From assembly GCA_016199905.1 (NCBI GenBank), contig JACQFU010000493.1, forward strand, positions 1-11,478: DNA of 11,478 nt, given 5' to 3'. The notes under the pieces are model-generated. The model saw only the letters and a list, made by a program, of their open reading frames with translations. It did no database searches and had not been told where the DNA came from. Positions within the stretch are counted from its first letter, which is position 1; each line of letters opens with the position of its first letter. The DNA comes from Candidatus Wallbacteria bacterium. Its GTDB lineage: Bacteria; Muiribacteriota; UBA6191; JACPRK01. Shown here piece by piece: positions 1 through 7,900 of this stretch. The position numbers and the translations under genes were made by a program.

Positions 1-1
1 C

Positions 2-808
2 AACCCCGTCGCCTGGCACCACCGCATCGTGGCGCCGTCAATCATGAGCCGCGTGATGCCGGTCGCGGTCAAGGACGGCCTGGACGACGTGAGCGTCGAG
101 GGCGCCAAGGAACCGCCCTACACCATCGCCAACTTGCTGGTCGACTACGTGATGGAGAACACCCACGTGCCCGTGGGGTTCTGGCGCTCCGTCGGCAACT
201 CGCAGAACGCCTTCGCCGTGGAGTCGTTCATCGACGAGCTGGCCCACGAGGCCGGGAAGGACCCCGTCGAGTTCCGCAAGGCGCTGATGCTCAAGTCGCC
301 TCGACACTTGGGCGTCCTGGAGCTGGTCGCCGAAAAGGCCGGCTGGGGAAAACCGCTGCCCGCCGGCCGCGCCCGAGGCGTCGCCGTCCACGGAAGCTTC
401 GAAAGCTGGGTCGCGCAGGTGGCGGAGGTGAGCGTCGAGCCCGACGGCCAGGTGAAGGTGCACCGCGTCGTCTGCGCCGTCGACTGCGGGACCGTGACCA
501 ACCCCGACACGGTCGAGGCGCAGATGCAGAGCGCCATCGTGTTTGGTCTGACGGCCGCGCTCAGGGGCGCCATCACCCTCAAGGACGGCCGAGTCGAGCA
601 GTCGACCTTCGCCGACTACGAGCTTCTCCGGATGAAGGAGATGCCCCAGATCGAAGTCCACATCCACCCCAGCAGCGCGCCTCCCGGCGGCATCGGCGAA
701 CCGGCCACCCCGCCCATCGCGCCCGCCGTGGCCAACGCCATCTTCGCCGCCACCGGCAAGCGGTTGCGCAAGCTGCCGTTCGATCCCGAGCTATTGAAGA
801 AGGGGTAG
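2..808 (+). CDS. Molybdenum hydroxylase large subunit, C-terminal part (isoquinoline 1-oxidoreductase beta / aldehyde dehydrogenase type), cut by window edge
   Basis: The frame is open from the left edge to the TAG at 806-808, so only the last ~268 residues are present. Family hallmarks are visible: GFWRSVGNSQNAF followed by ESFIDELAHEAGKDPVEFR, the conserved stretch before the second molybdopterin-binding half; VDCGTVTNPD, part of the cofactor-binding region; and GGIGEPATPPIAPAVANAIF near the C-terminus, whose Glu in GGxGEP matches the catalytic Glu of xanthine dehydrogenase-type enzymes. Such proteins bind molybdopterin cytosine dinucleotide and hydroxylate N-heterocycles or aldehydes, usually with a small [2Fe-2S] partner. 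The spacing of GNSQNAF and ESFIDELA resembles the IorB-like group, which is often exported by Tat as a fused or two-domain subunit, but the N-terminus is outside the window, so this cannot be checked. A GTG at 29 is an internal Val, not the start. The substrate is unknown. It is 100 bases from the next gene and its function seems unrelated to the downstream locus. Confidence 0.9.
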   Translation, partial: NPVAWHHRIVAPSIMSRVMPVAVKDGLDDVSVEGAKEPPYTIANLLVDYVMENTHVPVGFWRSVGNSQNAFAVESFIDELAHEAGKDPVEFRKALMLKSPRHLGVLELVAEKAGWGKPLPAGRARGVAVHGSFESWVAQVAEVSVEPDGQVKVHRVVCAVDCGTVTNPDTVEAQMQSAIVFGLTAALRGAITLKDGRVEQSTFADYELLRMKEMPQIEVHIHPSSAPPGGIGEPATPPIAPAVANAIFAATGKRLRKLPFDPELLKKG

Positions 809-898
809 ACAGCGCGCCCTCCGGGTGGTCCCACTTGCCAACGGCCAGATTCGCATTACTGATCTGGACCGACGGCATCGCGCAAGCGCGCGGGCATC

Positions 899-904
899 GG
901 AGGT
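899..904 (+). promoter_or_regulatory. Shine-Dalgarno site of the VWA gene
   Basis: GGAGGT lies four bases before the ATG at 909. It decides the start: the frame is open back to a GTG at 825, but that codon has no comparable ribosome site and would add 28 residues that do not look like a VWA N-terminus. Confidence 0.75.
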
Positions 905-908
905 CGGC

Positions 909-1751
909 ATGGCTTACTCGGCTGAGATCAGCAGGACACATCCCTCGTGCTTCCTGCTGCTGGTGGATCAATCCGGTTCGATGAGCGACGGTTTCGGAGG
1001 CGCCAAGTCCGGCAAGAGCAAGGCCGAATGCGTCGCGGACGCGACCAACAGGCTGCTCCAGAACCTGGTCATCAAGTGCGCCAAGGAAGAAGGCATTCGC
1101 GACTACTACCACGTCGGCGTCATCGGCTACGGCAGCGCCGGAATCGCGCCTGCGCTCGCCGGTCCGCTGGCGGGCAAGGAGCTGGTCGCCGTGAGCGAGA
1201 TCGGCACCTCTCCCGCGCGGGTGGAGCAGCGTGCGCGCAAGGTCGACGACGGCGCCGGCGGGCTCGTGGAGCAACAGGTCCGCTTCCCCATCTGGCTCGA
1301 CGCGGCGGCCAAGGGCGGCACACCGATGCTCGAGGCCCTCGGCTTGGCCCACGGCATCCTGTCGCGCTGGCTGGCCGAGCATCCGTCGAGCTTCCCGCCC
1401 GTCGTCATCAACATCACCGACGGCGAGTCGACCGACGGCGACCCGATGGAGGCGGCCTCGCGCCTGCAATCGCTCTCCACCTCCGACGGAAACGTGCTGC
1501 TCTTCAACCTTCACCTGTCGTCCAGCGCAGCCTTGCCCGTGGAGTTCCCGAGCGACGAGGCCCTGCTGCCGGACAAGTTCGCGTCGCTGCTCTTCCGCAT
1601 GTCGAGCGAACTGCCGGACCACATGCGTGACATCGCCCTTCAAGAGGGCAAGAAGGTCGAGGGCCATGCTCGAGGATTCTCGTTCAACGCCGATCTCGTC
1701 TCCGTCATCCAGTTCCTCGACATCGGGACCCGTCCCGCCGAGCTGCGCTGA
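909..1751 (+). CDS. VWA-domain protein, YegL/TerY-like
   Basis: A 280-residue protein that is essentially one von Willebrand A domain. The metal-ion-dependent adhesion site is complete: D20-x-S22-x-S24 in the strand LLLVDQSGSMS, T138 in KGGTPM, and D171 in INITDGES. No signal peptide or membrane segment is seen, so it is probably cytoplasmic. VWA domains bind protein partners through a divalent metal held by this site. A long insert (about residues 75-130) lies between the first helix region and T138. The gene is followed on the same strand by a PP2C phosphatase and a divergent kinase, the arrangement of E. coli yegL-yegK-yegI and of the TerY-phosphatase-kinase triads found with tellurite-resistance-type stress genes, so it most likely acts as the scaffold or adaptor of that set. 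Family placement rests on motif and context, not on a database search. Confidence 0.88.
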   Translation: MAYSAEISRTHPSCFLLLVDQSGSMSDGFGGAKSGKSKAECVADATNRLLQNLVIKCAKEEGIRDYYHVGVIGYGSAGIAPALAGPLAGKELVAVSEIGTSPARVEQRARKVDDGAGGLVEQQVRFPIWLDAAAKGGTPMLEALGLAHGILSRWLAEHPSSFPPVVINITDGESTDGDPMEAASRLQSLSTSDGNVLLFNLHLSSSAALPVEFPSDEALLPDKFASLLFRMSSELPDHMRDIALQEGKKVEGHARGFSFNADLVSVIQFLDIGTRPAELR

Positions 1752-1821
1752 GCCCGGGCGGGAGCCGTCCTGCGAACTCTCTGCTGCGCCGGACCTTGGG
1801 GGCCGGCGGACCGGGCGATCC

Positions 1822-2571
1822 CTGACGCCCGTTGTCCGCTGGACCCCCAAGCGGGGGCACTCGACCGCCGAGTACGAAGACGCCTTCGCCGACGGTGAGA
1901 GAGCGCTCCCGGATGGCCCCGAGCGGCGCCTGGCGGTGGCCGACGGGGCGACCGAGTCCTCCTACGCCGGTGTCTGGGCTCGTCTGCTGGTCGAGCGCTT
2001 TGCCGCAGGCGAGATCGAACTCGCGACAGCCGCGGATTTCCTTTCGGACGTGGCGAGCCTGGAGTCGCTCTGGCGCGGGGCCGTCCTGACCCCCAACCTG
2101 CCCTGGTTCGCCGAAGAGAAGATCCTCCAGGGCGCCTCGGCGGCGTTCCTCGGGCTGACGTTGGCCGGGGAGCAAGGGGCACTCGCCTGGAGGGCCGTCG
2201 CGGTTGGAGACGCCTGTCTGGCCCTGGTGCGGGACGGGGAACTGCTGCAGTCGTTTCCCTGGGAGCGCGCCGAGGACCTCGGCAGTCGGCCCGTCCTGCT
2301 CTCCTCGGCCCCCCGGAACCGAACGAGACTGCTGGAGCACGTTCGCCTGACGGGCGGTCCGTGCGCGCCTGGCGACGAGCTGTTCCTCATGACCGACGGC
2401 TTGGCCCGCTGGTTCCTGGAGAGCTACGCCGGTGGAGACAAGCCCTGGCACATCCTGGCCGGCATCGCATCGGACTCGGAGGAGCAATTCGCTCCATGGG
2501 TCGCCGAGCTGCGGGAAGCGGGCGTGATGCGTAACGACGACGTGACCCTGACGGCGCTCCGGATCCCTTGA
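1822..2571 (+). CDS. PP2C-like protein phosphatase, YegK-like; start uncertain
   Basis: A metal-dependent Ser/Thr phosphatase of the PP2C fold, 249 residues if started at the CTG at 1822. Numbered from there, the family motifs appear in order: EDAF (E19, D20), LAVADGATES (metal ligand D41), GASAAFL (106 region), VGDACLALV (D130), LFLMTDGLARW (D192) and RNDDVTL (D239/D240). It should remove phosphate from targets of the neighbouring kinases. The start is a problem: there is no ATG, GTG or TTG in frame between the VWA stop and the first motif. Choices are the CTG at 1822 (used here, and it keeps the whole domain), an ATG at 1666 that overlaps the VWA gene by 86 bases and adds a Ser/Pro-rich tail, or a GTG at 1936 that would remove the EDAF motif. 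Its TGA overlaps the next ATG by one base (TGATG), so the kinase is probably translationally coupled to it. Family call is firm, N-terminus is not. Confidence 0.85.
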   Translation: MTPVVRWTPKRGHSTAEYEDAFADGERALPDGPERRLAVADGATESSYAGVWARLLVERFAAGEIELATAADFLSDVASLESLWRGAVLTPNLPWFAEEKILQGASAAFLGLTLAGEQGALAWRAVAVGDACLALVRDGELLQSFPWERAEDLGSRPVLLSSAPRNRTRLLEHVRLTGGPCAPGDELFLMTDGLARWFLESYAGGDKPWHILAGIASDSEEQFAPWVAELREAGVMRNDDVTLTALRIP

Positions 2572-3896
2572 TGCCCGCGGCAATGCGCGTCACGATACCG
2601 ACGGCGGCCGACTACTGCGAAGCCGTCCAGAACGCGGCGTTTTGTTTCGAGCAACCGGAGCTGCGCCAGGGCCGGGCGGAGGCCGACGCCCTGGGATTGC
2701 CCAGGCCGAGGACCGGCGCTTTTGCCACGGTCTTTAGGATGGAGTGTCCCACGGGCGACTTCGCGGTGCGCTGTTTCCTGCGGCGGTTCGACGACCGGCA
2801 GCGGCGTTACCGGCTGCTGGCGGGATTCGTTTCCGCCGCCAGGCTAGAGTGGTTGGTTCCGGCCGAGTACCTGGAGCGCGGCATTCGGGCCCGCGGGGGC
2901 TGGTATCCCATTTTAAAGATGAATTGGGTCCGAGGAGAGCTGCTCGATCGGCACGTGCAGGCCAACCTGGGAAACCCGGTCAAACTGAGGGCCTTGGCAG
3001 CCGGCTGGGCGCGGATGGCGGCGGCCCTGGAGGCCGCCGGGGCGGCGCACGGCGATCTGCAGCACGGGAACGTCCTGGTGACCGGTTCGGGGCTGCGGCT
3101 GGTCGACTACGACGGGATGTTCGTGCCCGGTCTGGAGGGGGAGCAGGCTCCCGAGAAGGGCCACGAGAACTATCAACCGCCCTCGAGGACTGGGACGGAT
3201 TTCGGGCCAGGGTTGGATCGCTTCAGCGAGTGGGTCGTCTACCTGAGCTTGCTGGCGCTGGCCTCCGACCCCGCGCTCTGGGCGCGTCATCGCGGCGGAG
3301 ACGAGGCGCTGCTCTTGCGGAAGCGGGACTACGAGGCCCCGGACTCGTCGGCGCTTCTGGGGGAGCTGAGGGCCAGCGCCGACAAGGAAGTCCGCCGCCT
3401 GGCCTTGCGGTTGAGCGAGCTTTGCCTGCTGCCGGTCGCCGGGATGCCACCGCTGGCGGACGCGCTGGTGAAGAAGAGAGGGAAGCCCTCGCCGGAGAGA
3501 ACGCCGGCTGCGAAACCTCGCCAGGAGCACGCTTTAGGTGGTGCGAGCTGGATAGTCGACTATCTGCCGGAATCCTCGCGTGGCGGAGCCGGCTCGCCTT
3601 TTCGCAGTTCCCCCGCCGCGGAGCGCTGCCTGTTGTTGGCCGGTCTGGCGGCGGCTTTCGCGACGGGCGCTTCGCCTGCGGCGCTCGCCCTGCTCGCCGG
3701 ATCGCTGGCAGCGTTTCTCGGCATCAGCGCTCTGCGTTACCGGGCCGAGCCTTGCATTGCGGGTCCTCTGGGCTTGCCGCCCGAGCGCGTGACCTTCCTG
3801 ACGCTGCTCTTCATCGAAGGAGTGCGCCAGCCCGGCCAGGAGAGCCGGACCGGGTTTGCGAAGTTCCTGTTTCGGCCGTGGCGGCTCGGGGGTTGA
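2571..3896 (+). CDS. Divergent membrane-anchored protein kinase, YegI-like
   Basis: A 441-residue protein. The N-terminal ~300 residues form a protein-kinase-like domain: a loop RTGAFATVFRM (48-57), a third strand AVRCF with Arg67 where the ATP-anchoring Lys normally sits, a catalytic loop HGDLQHGNVLV with D162 and N167, and LVDYDG with D179 in place of DFG. After a linker rich in Pro and charged residues (about 300-350), two hydrophobic stretches (about 354-372 and 373-389) look like a membrane hairpin, leaving ~50 residues at the end. Kinases in VWA-PP2C-kinase sets commonly have this unusual loop chemistry; E. coli YegI is the best-known relative by context. The ATG at 2571 overlaps the phosphatase stop; a TTG at 2568 and an ATG at 2583 are alternatives. 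The catalytic Asp and Asn are kept, so it may be active despite the Lys-to-Arg change, but a pseudokinase cannot be excluded. Confidence 0.82.
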   Translation: MPAAMRVTIPTAADYCEAVQNAAFCFEQPELRQGRAEADALGLPRPRTGAFATVFRMECPTGDFAVRCFLRRFDDRQRRYRLLAGFVSAARLEWLVPAEYLERGIRARGGWYPILKMNWVRGELLDRHVQANLGNPVKLRALAAGWARMAAALEAAGAAHGDLQHGNVLVTGSGLRLVDYDGMFVPGLEGEQAPEKGHENYQPPSRTGTDFGPGLDRFSEWVVYLSLLALASDPALWARHRGGDEALLLRKRDYEAPDSSALLGELRASADKEVRRLALRLSELCLLPVAGMPPLADALVKKRGKPSPERTPAAKPRQEHALGGASWIVDYLPESSRGGAGSPFRSSPAAERCLLLAGLAAAFATGASPAALALLAGSLAAFLGISALRYRAEPCIAGPLGLPPERVTFLTLLFIEGVRQPGQESRTGFAKFLFRPWRLGG

Positions 3897-3927
3897 TGTC
3901 GAAACCCGGATCGGCATCCCCTTGCGC

Positions 3928-3933
3928 TAGAAT
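3928..3933 (+). promoter_or_regulatory. Possible -10 box of a leaderless transcript (TAGAAT)
   Basis: TAGAAT matches the -10 consensus TATAAT at five of six bases and ends six bases before the GTG at 3940, which would put the transcription start on or beside the start codon. No good -35 hexamer is seen at normal spacing, and no Shine-Dalgarno site lies before the GTG. It sits in the 43-base gap after the kinase gene. Confidence 0.4.
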
Positions 3934-3939
3934 CGTCGC

Positions 3940-4938
3940 GTGATTCGCTGCAGCCACTGCCGCCGGCCCCTCGGAATCCCCTCGTCGGGGAACACGGTCT
4001 CCTGCCCGTCGTGCTGGCGCACCAACTTCTTCAACCGCGAGGCGAGGCCGGCGGGCCAGGGTCCGTCGGAAGCCGTCGATCCGCAGGCAGCCCGACCGAC
4101 CGACGTCGCCATCGCCGACGACGCGTTGCAAGAGTTCTGGACCGCGGCCCGCTCCAGCGCCGGCTGGATCGCCTGGGCCGCCTGGCAGGCCTGGCTCGTG
4201 GCGGCGGCTGTCTGGACCGCCGACCATCTCGGCAATGCGATCTCGGCGTTCATCGCAGGCCGCGTGCCCGATCCGAAGCCGCTCGCTCCTTACCTGCGCT
4301 GGGTGCCGCACGTGACGGGGCTGGCGGCGTATCTGGCGCTGCTGGAGCTCTGCCTGCTGCTTCACGGATGGCATCAGCGGGTCCGGCGCTCCGGCCAGTC
4401 CGCGCCCACGGTCGCGCTGATGCTCTGGCACCGGCTGGTTCTCGGGGTCTGGCGCGGGGTGACCGTCACCATCGCCGGCTTGGCGGCAGGCGGAGTCGTC
4501 TACGCCATGATGCAGGCGCAGCCCCGCAATGGCGGTCCGGCGGCGGCGTTCCTCGGACTGCTGGTCTTTCTGATTCTAGGCTTCACGCGGATGTCGCTCG
4601 TGCTGTACGCCTGCCTTTTCGTCGGCGCGCTTGCAGGTGCGGCCGATTGCCTGATGAACGCGCCGTCCGCCGCTCCGATCGTCGTGGAACTGGGCGTTCG
4701 CACCTTCCGCATCGCCCCCTCGGAGGGCCTGATGCCCACGCTCGCGCTGCTGGTTGCAAGCGCACTGCTGCTCTACGCGGAGACGCTTTCCTCGAGGGCG
4801 TACGGATTCTGCCGCCGCTGTGCCGGCTACGTGCGCAAGGACGAGGCGAGCTGCCCGCTCTGCGCGCTTTCCTGGGACGGCAGCACCGTCTCGCCACCGG
4901 TACGGCATCGGGCGAGGTCGGTCACCGGAGAAGCCTGA
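3940..4938 (+). CDS. Multi-pass membrane protein with a zinc ribbon at each end
   Basis: A 332-residue protein of unrecognised family. The N-terminus holds two CxxC pairs (C4/C7 and C22/C25) in a rubredoxin-like zinc ribbon. A middle part follows with about six hydrophobic segments (roughly 76-96, 122-143, 165-190, 199-216, 218-237, 264-283). A second pair of CxxC knuckles closes the protein (C291/C294 and C305/C308) before a basic tail. An even number of membrane segments would put both ribbons on the same side, presumably the cytoplasm. The architecture recalls paraquat-inducible PqiA-like proteins, which also carry two ribbon-like cysteine motifs, but no PqiA sequence signature was recognised, so no symbol is given. 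The start is a GTG directly before IRCSHC; it has no ribosome site but a -10-like box just upstream. Position between two kinase genes suggests a role in the same signalling system, perhaps in metal or redox sensing, which is inference only. Confidence 0.75.
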   Translation: MIRCSHCRRPLGIPSSGNTVSCPSCWRTNFFNREARPAGQGPSEAVDPQAARPTDVAIADDALQEFWTAARSSAGWIAWAAWQAWLVAAAVWTADHLGNAISAFIAGRVPDPKPLAPYLRWVPHVTGLAAYLALLELCLLLHGWHQRVRRSGQSAPTVALMLWHRLVLGVWRGVTVTIAGLAAGGVVYAMMQAQPRNGGPAAAFLGLLVFLILGFTRMSLVLYACLFVGALAGAADCLMNAPSAAPIVVELGVRTFRIAPSEGLMPTLALLVASALLLYAETLSSRAYGFCRRCAGYVRKDEASCPLCALSWDGSTVSPPVRHRARSVTGEA

Positions 4939-4971
4939 GCTCGACCTTCGCCGACTCCCGGCCGCGGATGC

Positions 4972-4977
4972 GATAAT
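4972..4977 (+). promoter_or_regulatory. Possible extended -10 box of a leaderless transcript (TGC-GATAAT)
   Basis: GATAAT, preceded directly by TGC (the extended -10 TGn), ends seven bases before the ATG at 4985. The transcription start would fall on or next to the ATG. The only purine run near the ATG is GGAG at 4980-4983, one base from the start and too close for a working Shine-Dalgarno site. Confidence 0.45.
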
Positions 4978-4984
4978 CCGGAGC

Positions 4985-7900
4985 ATGCCCGGCGACGACG
5001 AGACACCCGGCAGGACGCTCGACCTCTACGAAGGGCTCGACGCTGCCGCCGCTTCGCCGGGCGTTGTCGCTCCCGGCCCGGCTCCAGAAGCCAATCGCTC
5101 CGACGCATCGTTCGACTGGATCGAGTCTCTTTGGACGGACTTCCCGCGGGCGATCCGCGAGCGCTATCGGCCGGTGAAGCTCATCGGAGAGGGCGGCATG
5201 GGCGTCGTCATCGAGGCCGAGGACCTGGAGCTGGCCCGAACGGTGGCGGTCAAGGGGCTGCGCGATCCGGCCCGAGGCTCCCGCGAGGAGGATCGCGCCC
5301 GCCAGGGCCGCGAGGCCAGGCTCAACGCGCGGCTGACGCATCCGAACATCCTCCCCGTGTTCGACATCTGGAACGACCACCGCGGAAACCCGTGGTGCGC
5401 GATGCTGCGCGTCCCCGGCGACACGCCCACCCTGGCGCGCCGTCTCGAGGAGCTGCGAGACCAAGGGGACTTCGACCGACGGCCCATCTCGGCCCTGCTG
5501 CAGACGTTTCTCCAGATCTGCCGGGCAATCTCCTACGCGCACGGCCGCGGGGTGCTCCACCGCGACCTCAAGCCCGAGAACATCCTCATCGGACCGACCG
5601 GCGAGGCCCTCGTTGCCGACTGGGGCCTCGCGGCCTCCGGGGACCCTGCCGACGGCCAGCTCTCGGACCTGGTCGGAACCCAGGGATACGCCGCGCCGGA
5701 GCAGCTTGGGCTGCTCGGCCCGCCGCGCGCCGATGAACGCTCCGACGTCTACAGCCTGGGAATCGTGCTCTTCGAGATGCTCGCCGGTCGCCGGCACAGC
5801 GACCCGCGGACCCGAGCATCGCCGAACGTCGAGCCTCCGAACCTCGCCACGCCGGCGCGCCTGCCCGCCGAGCTTCGCCGAATCGTGCAACGGGCCGCCG
5901 CCTGGCGACCCGAAGATCGCTTCCCTTCGGCCGACGCGCTGATGCGCGCACTGGATGCGTATCTCGGCCACGGCCTCGTCGAAGGCATGGAGTACTCGCC
6001 GGGAGAGCGCCTGGCGAAGCTCCTGAGAGCTCGCCCGGGCCTCTCGGCGACAGTCGTCGTTCTTCTGATAGTCGCTCCACTGTGGGCGATAACGCACTTG
6101 CGTGACGCGGGCATGACGCGCCGCAATCTCTTGGAGGCCAACAAGTTCCTCGCCCGCGCGGAGACGGGATGGGCCGCGTTCGCGCGCGGCTCCGGCCAGG
6201 CCGAGGTCGCCGAGCATCACCTCGCCAAAGCATTCCGGGCCCTGGCCGAGTGCCGGCCAGGCACCCTGCTGCCTCCCGCCGCTTACACGTTCCTCGCCGG
6301 GGAGCGCCCCTTGAGCCGTCTCGTCTGGGCGTGCACGCTCGACTGGCAGCCTATCGTCGTGCGATTCGGACCCGAGGAACGGTCCGTGGCGGCCGCCTCT
6401 TCTGCGGGCTTCCTCGAGCTCGCGCTGCCATCGGGCGACGTGGCCGCGCGCACCAGGCTCGACCTCGGCGATTGCTGGAACGCCTCGCTGTCGCCTGACG
6501 GGAGGTTGCTGGCCACGGCCGGGGCGGACAGGGTGCTTCGATTGATCGCAGTGCCCGGCGGCAAGCCGGCGGCCCGCTTCTCGGCCCAGGAGTCGCCGTT
6601 CTGGGCGTGCGGCTTCGGCCCGGATTCGCGGTGGATAGCGACCGGGTGCTTCGACGGAACCGTCAGGACCTGGGACGTGCAGACGGGCCGGAAGCTAGCC
6701 TCCTACGAGGGCTGCACGACGATGGTCTGGGTGTTGAGCGTGAGCCCGGACGGCCGTTTCATCGCCGTTGGGAACGCCGATCGTGAAGTCTGTGTCTGGG
6801 AGACCGCGTCACGGCGGCTGGCGCACCGGCTTCGCGGGCACCGGGCGACGGTCCAGGCCCTCACGTTCACGCCGAACTCGCAAGCTCTTGCCTCCTCGGC
6901 CGACGATGCCACGATTCTCCTGTGGGACATGGCTTCGGGGCGGCAAGTCGAGAGCATCCCGACGGAGCGGATGGCCACCCGCATCGCGTTCACGCGCGAC
7001 GCGTCGGTGATGGCGTTCGGCGACTCCGACAGCTCCATCCGCGTCCGTTCGATGCGCGAACGCCGCGAGCTCGGCAGGCTGGTCGGACACGCGGCCTGGC
7101 TCTACGCGCTCGATTTCAGCGGCGACGGCCGCCTCCTCGTCTCCGGGAGCAAGGACCGGACGTTGCGCCTGTGGGACGTGTCGCAGCGAGTGCAGGACCC
7201 GGCGTTCCGCGGCCATTCGGCGCCGATCGACGCGTTGGCCTTCGATCGAGCGGGCACGAGGCTGGCCACGGCGGGACGCGACCATACGATACGCCTGTGG
7301 AACTTTCCGAAGGGTTCCAGCGCCGCGACGGCGATGCCCGTTACGCACGGCGTCGGAGACTTGGCCTTCGACGGCCGGGGAGAGCTGCTCGCGCTGACGG
7401 CTCTGCGCAACGGAGCGGAGGTCCTGACCGCGAGTCGTAACGCATGCCGTACGCTCGCGTTGCCGGCCGCCGGCCGGATCGACTTCCTTCAGTTCGATCG
7501 CACGACGGAGCGGTTCGCCGTGGGGGAGTCGGGCGGCGTATCCGAGATATTCGAGACTGAGTCGCTCCGAAAGCTCCTTCGACTCCAGGAGCCCGGCGGA
7601 GACACGCTGTCGGTGACCTTCTCCCCCGATGGGCGCACCTTGGCCGCCTGCGGCACTTATCGGGACGTTATCCTGTACCACGCCGACGATCCCCGGCCCT
7701 GGCGGCGGATGAAAGGGCCCATCACGACCGTGATGGGCCTGGCGTTTTCGCCGGACGGGTCCCAGCTCGCCAGCTGCGGCGAAGACGGCGACGTGTGGCT
7801 GTGGGACGTGACGCGGGGGACCGGCACCAGAGTGACGCGGCACGAGGGGCGCCCTCGTTGCGCGGCCTTCAGCCCGGACGGAAGGACGCTCGCCTCCGGC

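Noticed and set aside
835..863. TTGCCA as a -35 box for the VWA gene
   Set aside because: A fair -35 match, but no acceptable -10 hexamer lies 16-18 bases downstream (the best, around TACTGA, is poor).
579..1850. A 423-residue minus-strand open frame opposite the hydroxylase end and the VWA gene
   Set aside because: It is a shadow of the codon bias; the plus-strand VWA gene has an intact metal site and a ribosome site.
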